NCBI GenBank assembly: GCA_947493455.1
Contig: CANLRB010000002.1
Location: 186,001 to 250,000 of the forward strand
Source: an uncultured Pseudoalteromonas sp.
Lineage (GTDB): Bacteria; Pseudomonadota; Gammaproteobacteria; Enterobacterales; Alteromonadaceae
Length of the DNA stretch: 64,000 nucleotides
Reading direction: 5' to 3'
Part shown: positions 51,370 to 59,753 of the stretch, piece by piece
Layout: each line of letters opens with the position of its first letter
Numbering within the stretch: the first letter of the stretch is position 1
Program-made: the position numbers and the translations under genes
The notes under the pieces: generated by a model
Databases searched by the model: none
What the model saw: only the letters and a program-made list of their open reading frames with translations
What the model was told of the DNA's origin: nothing

Positions 51370-53019
51370 ATGAATCATCCATTAAAAAACGCACTGCCAA
51401 TCGTTGCCGCCGCTTATGGCGAAAAGTTTGGTGTGAAGGTGCTTATTCAAGGACAAGATGCGTTTACCGATGGTGAGCGGATTGTGATCCCATCAGCAAA
51501 CCCAGACGACCCACACTATCAACAGATAGCTTGGGGTTATCTGGCTCATGAAGCGGCGCATATTCGGCATACTAATTTTGACATGGTGCAGAAGGCGTCG
51601 TCCAAACCGATCCGTAAGGCACTTCTCAATATCATTGAGGACGTTCGCATTGAAAACGAATTGGCAAAGGATTACCCCGGAACCCGGCGCAGTATTTCGC
51701 AAGTGATTGAGTACATGGTGGACACTCAACAAATGTGTGTACCTGAACAGCTTGAGCCTGCATCTAACTTGCAAGCATGGTTGTTGTTCCGCTTGAGATG
51801 CCATTTTCTCGGTCAGAAAGCACTGACGCCTTTGTATCAAGCAGTTGATGAAAGAGTGAGACAACTCTTTCCTGCCGCAGCGATGAGCCGGTTAAGCGCC
51901 ATGCTGACAGCAGTGCCTAGCTTAGGCTCTACAGGTGAAGTGCTGAAACTTGTCGATGCCATCGTTGCCATGTTGGAAGACGAATCTCGTCCACCACAGG
52001 GTGAGTCGGATGCTGATAGCGGTAATGACATTGGACAAGATGTGAGTAATGACAGCAGTAGTGACAGTCAAACCCCAGAAACAGACTCGTCTGCAACAGG
52101 GGATGCTGCTGAAACGGGTGATTCTGATAACTCTGCTCAAGCTGACAATTTGCGACAAGCCTTAGAGGCCAGTGCTGCTCAGTTTGAACCCGATACCTTT
52201 GCCCAAGTGGCAGAAGTGTTGTCGGAACAAGCTGAAGGACATCAGGGCGTCACTCCACTCAGTTTGCCCCAAGCAGAGCACGCTATGTTCGGTGATGAGG
52301 CCATCTTGACCTTATCGGCGTCTGAGTCCGCTCAAATTCGAGCCCGACTTAGGGGCATGGTTCAGTCCAGTCAGGACAATCGGAATCATGCCAAAAGGCA
52401 CGGTCTTCGAGTTGCAACCCATCGTCTTGCCGCTTCACAAGCCGGTGAGTCGAGATTGTTTATTCAAAGGCAACCTCGCATTGCGCCTAATGCTGCTGTG
52501 CACTTGCTGGTCGATATATCGGGTTCAATGGGTAAACCCATTGGCGAAGGTAATCGAAAGTACTTTCATGTTGCCAATGAAGCCGCTTTGGCTTTGGCCA
52601 TGGCACTGGAAGGCATACCGGGTGTTGTACCTGCGGTCAGTTATTTTCCTGGTATTCATCAGGAAGTTTCTATCGCGTTATTGCCCAAGCAATCGGTTCG
52701 ACATCGGGCCGCCTGCTTTGACCAAAAACCACGAGGTTGTACGCCTATGGCACAAGCGATGTGGTTTGCGGCAAACAGTTTGTTAGCGCAAAAACAGAAG
52801 CGAAAGCTAATGATAGTGCTAACGGATGGTGACCCAGATGATTGGGCTGCCACGCATGACATTGTTGACCGGTGCAGACGCAGTGGCTTTGAGCTGCTGG
52901 GGATCGGGATTCAAACACGCAGTGTTGAGAAATTCTTTCCTCAAAGCATTGTGATTAATGACGTCAAAGATCTAAAGCGTGAGTTATTCGAAGTAACACA
53001 ACAACTGTTAATTCAGTAA
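51370..53019 (+). CDS. HExxH plus VWA-domain protein, CobT-like
   Basis: A 549-residue protein. Near residues 58-62 it has AHEAAH, an HExxH zinc-protease-type motif within a DUF2201-like N-terminal domain. A low-complexity acidic Asp/Ser/Glu linker follows (about 205-260), then a C-terminal VWA domain with the MIDAS motif DISGS near 378 and a second metal-site block TDGDPDDW near 480. It is the expected partner of the CobS-like ATPase. The cobaltochelatase role is unlikely here. Confidence 0.85.
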   Translation: MNHPLKNALPIVAAAYGEKFGVKVLIQGQDAFTDGERIVIPSANPDDPHYQQIAWGYLAHEAAHIRHTNFDMVQKASSKPIRKALLNIIEDVRIENELAKDYPGTRRSISQVIEYMVDTQQMCVPEQLEPASNLQAWLLFRLRCHFLGQKALTPLYQAVDERVRQLFPAAAMSRLSAMLTAVPSLGSTGEVLKLVDAIVAMLEDESRPPQGESDADSGNDIGQDVSNDSSSDSQTPETDSSATGDAAETGDSDNSAQADNLRQALEASAAQFEPDTFAQVAEVLSEQAEGHQGVTPLSLPQAEHAMFGDEAILTLSASESAQIRARLRGMVQSSQDNRNHAKRHGLRVATHRLAASQAGESRLFIQRQPRIAPNAAVHLLVDISGSMGKPIGEGNRKYFHVANEAALALAMALEGIPGVVPAVSYFPGIHQEVSIALLPKQSVRHRAACFDQKPRGCTPMAQAMWFAANSLLAQKQKRKLMIVLTDGDPDDWAATHDIVDRCRRSGFELLGIGIQTRSVEKFFPQSIVINDVKDLKRELFEVTQQLLIQ

Positions 53020-53033
53020 CCACATCAATTTTA

Positions 53034-53102
53034 CCACCCTGCGGGGACGATTCCGTCTCCGTCAGGGCATGGGTTCGTCTCCGCTTTTTTTTGGAGACTC
53101 CT
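53034..53102 (+). promoter_or_regulatory. Tandem-hairpin leader 9 (radC)
   Basis: Stem 1: CCCTG-c-GG-g-GAC with GTC-t-CC-gt-CAGGG. Stem 2: GTCTCC with GGAGAC, burying the GGAG ribosome site. Confidence 0.65.
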
Positions 53103-53600
53103 ATGAAAAACAGAAAGTTCTTAGCTGGCGAAGAAGCCTGTACTTACATCGTTCCTGAGCAAGTGACTGAAGCAGATATATTAGATATGGCGCTCAAGCT
53201 TGCCCGTGGTCGATTGAGTAAAGGTCGCAAAATTGAACAGCCATCATCGGCGTTTTCATACCTGCAAACACTGATGCACGAGTATGAGCACGAAGTCTTT
53301 GGCGTACTGTTTCTTGATACAAAGCATCGCGTCATTCGATTTGAAGAGCTATTCAAAGGCACTTTAGATGCGGCGAGCGTGTATCCAAGGGAAGTAACAA
53401 AGCGTGCGCTAGAGCTTAATGCGGCAGCAGTGATACTGGTTCATAACCATCCATCGGGTGATCCTGAGCCCAGTGAAGCTGATAAACGCATAACTCATCG
53501 ACTTCGTGACGCCTTGTCACTTGTTGATATTCGAACGCTTGACCATGTCGTGGTCGCATCCGAGGGCTGCGTTTCGCTTGCCGAACGCGGTTATCTTTGA
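53103..53600 (+). CDS. radC: RadC-like JAMM-domain protein
   Basis: A 165-residue RadC-domain protein with the full JAMM metal motif VHNHPSGDPEPSEAD near 115-130 and the upstream Glu block FGVLFLDTKHRVI. The N-terminal HhH part of chromosomal RadC is missing, as usual for mobile-element versions. The biochemical role of this group is unsettled. Start at the ATG after the hairpin rather than the earlier TTG. Confidence 0.88.
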   Translation: MKNRKFLAGEEACTYIVPEQVTEADILDMALKLARGRLSKGRKIEQPSSAFSYLQTLMHEYEHEVFGVLFLDTKHRVIRFEELFKGTLDAASVYPREVTKRALELNAAAVILVHNHPSGDPEPSEADKRITHRLRDALSLVDIRTLDHVVVASEGCVSLAERGYL

Positions 53601-53941
53601 TGAATGGGCGCATTGCCCATTCTCCTACATCACAAAAGCAGTCCCATCAGCACACATCAGCACAGCTCGAATTTCTATTTGAGTTTGATGATGCCCCTGT
53701 CACTTGGTCTGACACAGAAATCTGGCAGTTACGCGAAGGCATTCTTTTGGATGCGATCCGTGTGTTGCTGGACGGTCGTGTCAGTACTCGGTTGCGCAAG
53801 GATGTGTTGTCGTGGATTCAAAATGACGAAATAGCGCCATTTTGCTTTCGTGTTTGCGCGATGGCTGCGGTTGTCGATCCTGATGTGCTTCGTGATTCCA
53901 TCATGTGGCTATTAAGACGACATGGTATCCAGCTTGACTAA
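53600..53941 (+). CDS. Conserved ICE hypothetical protein after radC
   Basis: A 113-residue protein whose ATG overlaps the radC stop (TGATG), so it is translationally coupled. It is helical with Trp residues (WSDTEIWQLREGILLDAIRVLL) and no known domain. Confidence 0.65.
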   Translation: MNGRIAHSPTSQKQSHQHTSAQLEFLFEFDDAPVTWSDTEIWQLREGILLDAIRVLLDGRVSTRLRKDVLSWIQNDEIAPFCFRVCAMAAVVDPDVLRDSIMWLLRRHGIQLD

Positions 53942-53989
53942 CGTTCCTGCATTAACCAAACGGCTAATGCAGGTCTTAAGCTGACTTTT

Positions 53990-54031
53990 ACCACCTGTGG
54001 TAGGAGTCGGCATTTTAATTAAGGAGGTTAT
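53990..54031 (+). promoter_or_regulatory. Leader 10, simplified hairpin before the primase-like gene
   Basis: TACCAC-CT-GTGGTA is a compact stem in the place of hairpin 1. I see no clear pairing partner for the AAGGAGG ribosome site, so this leader may be constitutively open. Confidence 0.4.
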
Positions 54032-55105
54032 ATGGCGTTACCTTTACAAATTGACACAGTAAGGCCATATCTCAATGGCCAATGGCTTCAAGTCTTGGCG
54101 GCATTGGTGCCAGAACTTGATGCCGCTATTGCTCGAAAAGGCCGTCATGTGGCTTGTCCTGTTCACGGCGGTCGTGATGGCTTTAGGCTGTTCAAAGATG
54201 CTGAATATACCGGAGGTGGCGTTTGTAACACCTGCGGTATCTTTCATGATGGCTTTGAACTGTTGTCTTGGATCAATGGATGGAACTTTGCTCAGTCTAT
54301 TGAAGCAATCGGCCAGGTTCTTGGTATTCAACCCGGACAAATACAAGCGCCTACTCGGCCAATACCGAGTAACGCTGTTGATTGGAGGGCTAAAAAGCAG
54401 GAAGAAGACAAAGCGATTATCTATCGCTTGAATCAAACCTGGGGAGAAACGATATCTCTTGCAGATACTCGTGCGCAACCAGTTTGGAACTACTTGCATC
54501 GTCGTGGCATTGTTACCCGGCTTCGTCCTGAATGGGATTCGGTGCTGAGGTTTCATCCAAGCTTGCCTTACCATGATGAAGATGGTCTGTTTATCGATAG
54601 CTACCCAGCGCTGCTAGGAAAAATCGTTACTCAGCAAGGGCGTTCGGCCACGTTTCATCGGATCTACCTAAGTGAAGATGGATTCAAAGCGCCGGTTGAA
54701 AAGCCTAAAAAGATGATGCCCATACCCAGTGACAGAACAATCACTGGTGGTGCCATTCCTATAGGTAAGCCTGGTGAGGTATTAGGTGTTTCTGAAGGCA
54801 TCGAAACAGCTTTAGCGGTTACCAGAGCTACGGGACAGACATGTTGGTCGGTTGTGAATGCAACGCTACTGGCTAGGTTTGAACCACCAAGTAATGTGAA
54901 AATGCTGTACATCTGGGCAGACCACGATCTCTCTGAGACCGGCCTGAATGCAGCGAATGAACTCAAGAAAAAAGCTTGGCAAAAAGGCATTCTGACACAA
55001 GTCTTGATCCCTCCGATACCAACGTCACTCGGCGTGAAAAGTTGGGATTGGAATGATGTACTGAATGTTTACGGTGCCATGGGCTTTCCGAAAGTTCATA
55101 TCTGA
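54032..55105 (+). CDS. Zinc-ribbon and TOPRIM primase-like protein
   Basis: A 357-residue protein with an N-terminal primase-type zinc finger (CPVHGGRDGF ... CNTCG, about 43-70), a helical middle and a C-terminal TOPRIM domain (LGVSEGIETALAV near 252 and WADHDLSETG near 292). The layout matches the mobile-element primase-helicase/DUF7146 group. It may prime second-strand synthesis of transferred DNA in the recipient. Confidence 0.85.
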   Translation: MALPLQIDTVRPYLNGQWLQVLAALVPELDAAIARKGRHVACPVHGGRDGFRLFKDAEYTGGGVCNTCGIFHDGFELLSWINGWNFAQSIEAIGQVLGIQPGQIQAPTRPIPSNAVDWRAKKQEEDKAIIYRLNQTWGETISLADTRAQPVWNYLHRRGIVTRLRPEWDSVLRFHPSLPYHDEDGLFIDSYPALLGKIVTQQGRSATFHRIYLSEDGFKAPVEKPKKMMPIPSDRTITGGAIPIGKPGEVLGVSEGIETALAVTRATGQTCWSVVNATLLARFEPPSNVKMLYIWADHDLSETGLNAANELKKKAWQKGILTQVLIPPIPTSLGVKSWDWNDVLNVYGAMGFPKVHI

Positions 55106-55110
55106 TCCAA

Positions 55111-55131
55111 GGGGCTTCGGCCCCTTTTTTT
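55111..55131 (+). terminator. Strong intrinsic terminator after the primase-like gene
   Basis: GGGGC-TTCG-GCCCC with a run of seven Ts directly after. It closes the recombination cluster. Confidence 0.85.
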
Positions 55132-55194
55132 GCGCCTTGCATATTTGAAAAAACATGGAGAATGAAAAATAGATAACCAATAGGAGAAACAAAC

Positions 55195-55902
55195 ATGATG
55201 GTATTAACCCTGTTAACAAAGCAGATTGATGGTGAGTTTACGGTTTACTGGAAGACCGGTCTTCGAAGAGGTGGCGAGCTAAAGGTCAATTTAGGTGAGC
55301 AATACGACAAGCTACCTGAGCAGCAAAAGCCAATTGCAGCTGAGCTTTATGCTATTCATCACCTACTGTCAATGAAAGAGGTGATGGGGAGTAACCGAAG
55401 CGGTAATGGGCTTCAAATCCGGGTCAGTAAAGGAGCCATCAAAAAGTTACAGAAACAACGCTCAACTCAGCATTCACTTTACAGCCTGACTAGGTTCTTG
55501 CTCACCCGTTACCAGGAAGCAAAGATCTCGGTAGAGAAACGGGAAGATTGGCTCTCATATTCCTTTGAAGAATACAGCGTCGATAATGCTACTGTGAGAG
55601 AAATCGATGAGGTAATAAATGTTCCGAACATTGGACCTGTCGTGGTGACTCGTCATGCACTAGAAAGATTCGTGGAAAGGCTTTCAGACGGTGTACCTAA
55701 GCATCCTTGGAAGGCTTTGTGCACAAAGCTGTTATGTTCTGCGCTAACTAAAGCCGAGTTACCAGAAAGCGTCGCTACTAAAAAAGCAAAAAAATATGCA
55801 CAAGAGGCCGAATTCTGGCAGCACGTGGAGAGCAAGATGTTCTTTGTTATGATTACGGGTGACCCAATGAAGACATTGGTTACGGTTTTTGCAGTAAAGT
55901 AA
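55195..55902 (+). CDS. Conserved ICE hypothetical protein at the left edge of the dfrA hotspot
   Basis: A 235-residue protein (two adjacent ATGs, 55195 and 55198, after TAGGAG). I recognise no domain. The C-terminal half contains VVVTRHALERFVERLSDG, a pattern also seen in small phage and mobile-element proteins. By position it is the backbone gene that precedes the integron hotspot of SXT. Its role is unknown. Confidence 0.75.
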   Translation: MMVLTLLTKQIDGEFTVYWKTGLRRGGELKVNLGEQYDKLPEQQKPIAAELYAIHHLLSMKEVMGSNRSGNGLQIRVSKGAIKKLQKQRSTQHSLYSLTRFLLTRYQEAKISVEKREDWLSYSFEEYSVDNATVREIDEVINVPNIGPVVVTRHALERFVERLSDGVPKHPWKALCTKLLCSALTKAELPESVATKKAKKYAQEAEFWQHVESKMFFVMITGDPMKTLVTVFAVK

Positions 55903-56186
55903 GCTAATGTAGTATTCGCACTTTATGAATATTACTTATGTGCCAATTGCGGACATTCCTTTCGGTATCTTAATTGGAATTTAAGTTGTGTGTTTATATA
56001 CAGCTTTCCGCTTGAAACGCCCCGTGCTTTGTTAGACGGGTTGCCCCGTATTTGTCGCCAGCATAATTATCAGCTGTACCTATAAGTTATTGTAAGTTTT
56101 AAAAAAGCGGTGTAGTGTTTTAGTACATTAAATTTACAAAGGCGGGTTAACCCGTATTTAAATACGGGGCGACCCGTCGAATAAGC
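55903..56186. other. Palindrome-rich intergenic region before the dfrA cassette
   Basis: There is no gene. It holds overlapping palindromes, CGGGTTAACCCG (56143-56154) and CCCGTATTTAAATACGGG (56151-56168), with further partial copies of ACGGGTTGCCCCGTATTT near 56038 and GGGGCGACCCG near 56166. It occupies the place of an attI-like site but no integrase gene is present. Confidence 0.5.
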
Positions 56187-56772
56187 GTTAACCCCTAAGG
56201 AAGTATCGTGAAACTATCACTAATGGCAGCAATTTCGAAGAATGGAGTTATCGGAAATGGCCCAGATATTCCATGGAGTGCCAAAGGGGAACAATTACTC
56301 TTCAAAGCGATTACCTATAATCAGTGGCTTTTGGTAGGCCGAAAGACTTTCGAGTCAATGGGGGCTTTACCCAACCGAAAATATGCCGTTGTAACTCGTT
56401 CAAGCTTCACTTCCAGTGATGAGAATGTATTGGTATTTCCATCTATCGATGAAGCGCTAAATCATCTGAAGACGATAACGGATCATGTGATTGTGTCTGG
56501 TGGTGGTGAAATATACAAAAGCCTGATCGATAAAGTTGATACTTTACATATTTCAACAATCGACATTGAGCCAGAAGGTGATGTCTATTTTCCAGAAATC
56601 CCCAGTAGTTTTAGGCCAGTTTTTAGCCAAGACTTCGTGTCTAACATAAATTATAGTTACCAAATCTGGCAAAAGGGTTAACAAGTGGCAGCAACTGACC
56701 GCCAAAAGTGTCACTTGTTTTGCCAAAAAGCCGGCAAAACAAGCGCCAATTTTGTCGGCAGCTGTGCCAGGC
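56187..56772 (+). mobile_element. dfrA gene cassette with attC
   Basis: It runs from the core GTTAACC at 56187 to the next core GTTAGGC at 56773. The attC starts around the dfrA stop (about 56677) and shows matching arms, GTGGCAGC near its start and GCTGTGCCAGGC near its end. This is the typical dfrA1-group cassette. Confidence 0.75.
56208..56681 (+). CDS. dfrA: Trimethoprim-resistant dihydrofolate reductase, dfrA1/dfrA15 group
   Basis: A 157-residue type A DHFR starting at GTG after AAGGAAG. Substrate and NADPH motifs are clear: [37 protein letters not shown] and [15 protein letters not shown]. From memory, residues in the 70-95 region ([20 protein letters not shown]) are closer to DfrA15 than to DfrA1. 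The exact allele needs a database check. It reduces dihydrofolate despite trimethoprim. Confidence 0.95.
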   Translation: MKLSLMAAISKNGVIGNGPDIPWSAKGEQLLFKAITYNQWLLVGRKTFESMGALPNRKYAVVTRSSFTSSDENVLVFPSIDEALNHLKTITDHVIVSGGGEIYKSLIDKVDTLHISTIDIEPEGDVYFPEIPSSFRPVFSQDFVSNINYSYQIWQKG

Positions 56773-57232
56773 GTTAGGCAATAAGGACAGTAGATGGATT
56801 TTCTCAATCGTCACGTTTGGTTAAAAAGAGCATTGATGCTTCTGGCAATTTTAGTAGCAACACCATTTGCCGGTTACCTGCTGCTGTTTGTTGAGGTGGC
56901 AGGCTTAGAGGTTGCATTTACTTGTTTGCTAATTATGCTCAAGCCTTTTCTTACCTGGGCGCAGTTTCAAATTGACATAATTAGGGCCACATTTAAGGCC
57001 ATTTCAAACAATTTCCATAAGCACCTTGCCAGCCGCCCAACAGTATATTTTTCTCATGCTGCTGGTAGTACAGCATTTTTTGCAATTACCGGTGTTATGT
57101 TTGTATCGGTTGCCGTTTGGCTGCCTTTATTTATGGTTGGTGCGCAGTATGCCTAACAATACGCATCACTCGCTCCCGTTGGTCGCTGGGACGCCAACCC
57201 GCTGCGCGGCTCGTCGCCCGTGTGCTTTGCGT
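56773..57232 (+). mobile_element. Second gene cassette (unknown membrane protein) with attC
   Basis: It begins at core GTTAGGC (56773) and ends at GTT of 57231-57233. One gene fills it. It follows the dfrA cassette in the same orientation, so this is a two-cassette array. Confidence 0.7.
56794..57156 (+). CDS. Cassette-borne hypothetical membrane protein
   Basis: A 120-residue protein with three or four hydrophobic segments (about 10-30, 32-52, 90-118). It has no recognised family. The stop codon overlaps the attC inverse core GCCTAAC, the usual tight packing of cassette genes. Confidence 0.6.
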   Translation: MDFLNRHVWLKRALMLLAILVATPFAGYLLLFVEVAGLEVAFTCLLIMLKPFLTWAQFQIDIIRATFKAISNNFHKHLASRPTVYFSHAAGSTAFFAITGVMFVSVAVWLPLFMVGAQYA

Positions 57233-57237
57233 TAACG
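57151..57237 (+). repeat. attC site of the second cassette
   Basis: The inverse core GCCTAAC (57151-57157) and terminal GCGTTAACG bracket 87 bases with internal complementary arms (CGCTGGGACG, GCGCGGCTCG). The terminal sequence GTTAACGTCCGC resembles the one after the arr cassette (GTTAACAACGTCCGC). Confidence 0.65.
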
Positions 57238-57414
57238 TCCGCTTATCGCTCAAAGCGGTCCAATCATAAATTTGGCTCGTTAAATTTAGCTGTTGTTACT
57301 GTTACTGGTCACAACAGCTAGTCAGAAACACATACGATTCATTCATCTATCTGGCCAATCACTCTTACCGGGATCTTTAGCATGTTAGCTCTATGAAATT
57401 TTCTGGAGCTGACA

Positions 57415-58359
57415 ATGAGAACCCCTTTGTTTCCTTGGTTTATCCTATGGGTGACCATCCCAATCATTATTTTTTTTCTATTCATTTTGCCCGCCCATGC
57501 TAGTGATGGGCAATTCTATCAGCGTGGGCAGGAAGGCTGGTTTTGGTATCAGGTTATTCCTGAACCTGAGCAGCCTGATGAGCTGATAGAGCCGAAAGCT
57601 GGTTTCGTGGAGTCCAGTCAGAGCGAACTAAAGCCTTTTAGTGCCGCATGGTTCCGAGAGCATATGCAATCGTTTATGGACAAGGCAATTGATGAGCCAA
57701 CGAGTGAGAATGTCAGAGCCTATCTTTATCTTCAGCGCGTCATGATGGATAAGGGCTCACTATTTGCTGATGTTAGTCAGCAGGTGGTCATGGGTGATCC
57801 TGTTTTGGATGAAATCAGTCGCAGACCCTTGGCGACCTACGCTGCTAATCGGATGGACCGAGAAGCTGGCGCTCAACGGGATTTTGCTTTAGGTGAAGTA
57901 GCAAAGCGAGCAGGCTTGTTCTTTTTCTATCGTTCGGATTGCCCTTACTGCCACGCTCAAGCGCCTATCATCGAATCAATGGCTTTAAACTACGGTTTCG
58001 AGGTATTTGCTATTGCTGTCGATGGCTTGCCTTTACCGGGTGGAGAGTTTCCCAATTTCAAAGTCGATTCAGGACAAGCTCAATCATTGTCCGTTAAGAC
58101 TGTCCCTGCCGTGTTCTTAGTTGATCCACCTAATGTCATCACTCCCATTGGCCAAGGTGCAATGAGCCTTGATGAACTGAATAATCGAATCATTCTCGCA
58201 GCCCATCAAGCCGGTTGGATTGACGATCAAACTTACTATGCCACCAGACCTGTTCAACCCGGCGTGTCACTCGCGATGTCAGCCCAAGAGCTTAACGAAA
58301 AGATATTACAGGACCCTGAGTTCCTTGTTCGCTATCTGCGTGCAAAAGGAGGGTTATAA
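57415..58359 (+). CDS. traF: TraF, thioredoxin-like pilus assembly protein
   Basis: A 314-residue secreted protein with a signal peptide (about 1-29) and a C-terminal thioredoxin fold with RSDCPYCHAQ (CPYC near 179) and the cis-Pro block TVPAVF. It acts in periplasmic pilus assembly and disulfide chemistry. TCTGGAG precedes the start. First of traF-traH-traG. Confidence 0.92.
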   Translation: MRTPLFPWFILWVTIPIIIFFLFILPAHASDGQFYQRGQEGWFWYQVIPEPEQPDELIEPKAGFVESSQSELKPFSAAWFREHMQSFMDKAIDEPTSENVRAYLYLQRVMMDKGSLFADVSQQVVMGDPVLDEISRRPLATYAANRMDREAGAQRDFALGEVAKRAGLFFFYRSDCPYCHAQAPIIESMALNYGFEVFAIAVDGLPLPGGEFPNFKVDSGQAQSLSVKTVPAVFLVDPPNVITPIGQGAMSLDELNNRIILAAHQAGWIDDQTYYATRPVQPGVSLAMSAQELNEKILQDPEFLVRYLRAKGGL

Positions 58360-58361
58360 CG

Positions 58362-59750
58362 ATGAAAAAAGTATTCCAAGTATCGCTAATCGCCTGTGCG
58401 ATTGGTTTTTCATCTATGAGCCAAGCAAGCTTGCAACAGGAGATGAATCAGTTGTTTGGTTCAATGACCAACACCACTGCGCCTGGTGTATTCGAGAGTC
58501 AGCGGCGTGGCGTTATATCTGGTGGAAGCGTTGTTGTCCGTAACAGGATCATGAACGAGAACCTCGTCTCAATGGTGCCTCCGTCATTCCAAGCAGGTTG
58601 TGGCGGCATTGATATGTTCGCTGGAAGTTTGTCATTTGTTAACGCGGATCAGTTTGTTCAATTACTTCGCTCTGTTGCTGCAAACGCCAAGGGATATGCA
58701 TTTCAATTGGCGCTCAGTGCTATGTGTGAGAAATGCTCCCAGCACATGGAGACTCTGCAAAAGAAAATCCAGCAGTTGAACGAGTATTTCGGCAATTCCT
58801 GTCAAATGGCTCAGGGAGTCGTGAACGATACCCTGGCTGCTTTTGGTAAAAAGGGGCAAACAGAAGCCAGCATGTTGAGCTCACTTAAAGGGGCTGGAGA
58901 CGTTTTTACCAGTTGGAGTGAATCCAATGGTAAGAACCCATATGAGAACGCTTCGAGTGTCGCGGCATCTGATGTGAACAAAACGATTAAAGGTAATTTG
59001 GTTTGGCGAGCATTGAAACGTCACTCGGCATCAAGCTGGTTTGCATCGGGGGATGACCGTTTTCTTGAAGCAGTTATGTCCGTGACGGGCTCGATCATTG
59101 TTGGTGATCTAGCTAATGCCGCTGATGGCCACGGTAAAGCCCCAAAACTGACCAGGCTGAATGGCAATAAAGTGACTATTGAGCATCTAATTCATGGCGG
59201 CAACGTCGCTATGTACCGATGTGACACAGTGACGCAAGACGGTTGTCTGAACCCAACAATCACTAATGTGACTCTTACCGGGTTATCAACTCAGGTAGAA
59301 AATTTACTTCTTGGTACAGGTTCTAGTAACGGCATTATTTTTAAATTTGCTCGAAATACAGGGGCTGCTAGCTCCACCGAAAAGTCTTTTATGACCTCGG
59401 CTCCCGCGAGCATTGGCGGCATGATTCGAACACTTTCTGCATTAAATGAAGGGGCCGCTAGGTCGTTTGCTTCACGAGCAGCACCGTTTATTGCTGTTGA
59501 GATGGCCCGAGCATTGGTTGAAGACATGCTCAATGCAGCTAGAAGTACCTCCGGTGTGGAAGATCATGCCTATGCGAAGTTATTAACGGAAGACCTTGAA
59601 CGTGCACGTCGCCAAATCAATGAGGAGTACGCCGCGTTGCAGCGAAGATACGGCTCAGAGCAAGAGTTGCTGGCACATTTTAACCAGGTGATTCAGACCA
59701 TTCGCAAACAGCGTTATTACACCGTTAAATCTACGGCGCTGGGGGAATAG
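58362..59750 (+). CDS. traH: TraH pilus assembly protein
   Basis: A 462-residue secreted protein: signal peptide (about 1-22), the FQAGCGGIDMFAGSLSFVNADQF block near 78-98 typical of TraH, conserved Cys pairs (MCEKCSQHM) and a C-terminal coiled-coil (about 410-450). It lies in the outer part of the mating machinery with TraF, TraU and TraW. Two bases follow the traF stop. Confidence 0.93.
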   Translation: MKKVFQVSLIACAIGFSSMSQASLQQEMNQLFGSMTNTTAPGVFESQRRGVISGGSVVVRNRIMNENLVSMVPPSFQAGCGGIDMFAGSLSFVNADQFVQLLRSVAANAKGYAFQLALSAMCEKCSQHMETLQKKIQQLNEYFGNSCQMAQGVVNDTLAAFGKKGQTEASMLSSLKGAGDVFTSWSESNGKNPYENASSVAASDVNKTIKGNLVWRALKRHSASSWFASGDDRFLEAVMSVTGSIIVGDLANAADGHGKAPKLTRLNGNKVTIEHLIHGGNVAMYRCDTVTQDGCLNPTITNVTLTGLSTQVENLLLGTGSSNGIIFKFARNTGAASSTEKSFMTSAPASIGGMIRTLSALNEGAARSFASRAAPFIAVEMARALVEDMLNAARSTSGVEDHAYAKLLTEDLERARRQINEEYAALQRRYGSEQELLAHFNQVIQTIRKQRYYTVKSTALGE

Positions 59751-59753
59751 GTC

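Noticed and set aside
48020-53019. Cobaltochelatase (CobST) pathway
   Set aside because: No CobN or other cobalamin genes are present, and the VWA protein has an HExxH domain. The names reflect fold similarity only.
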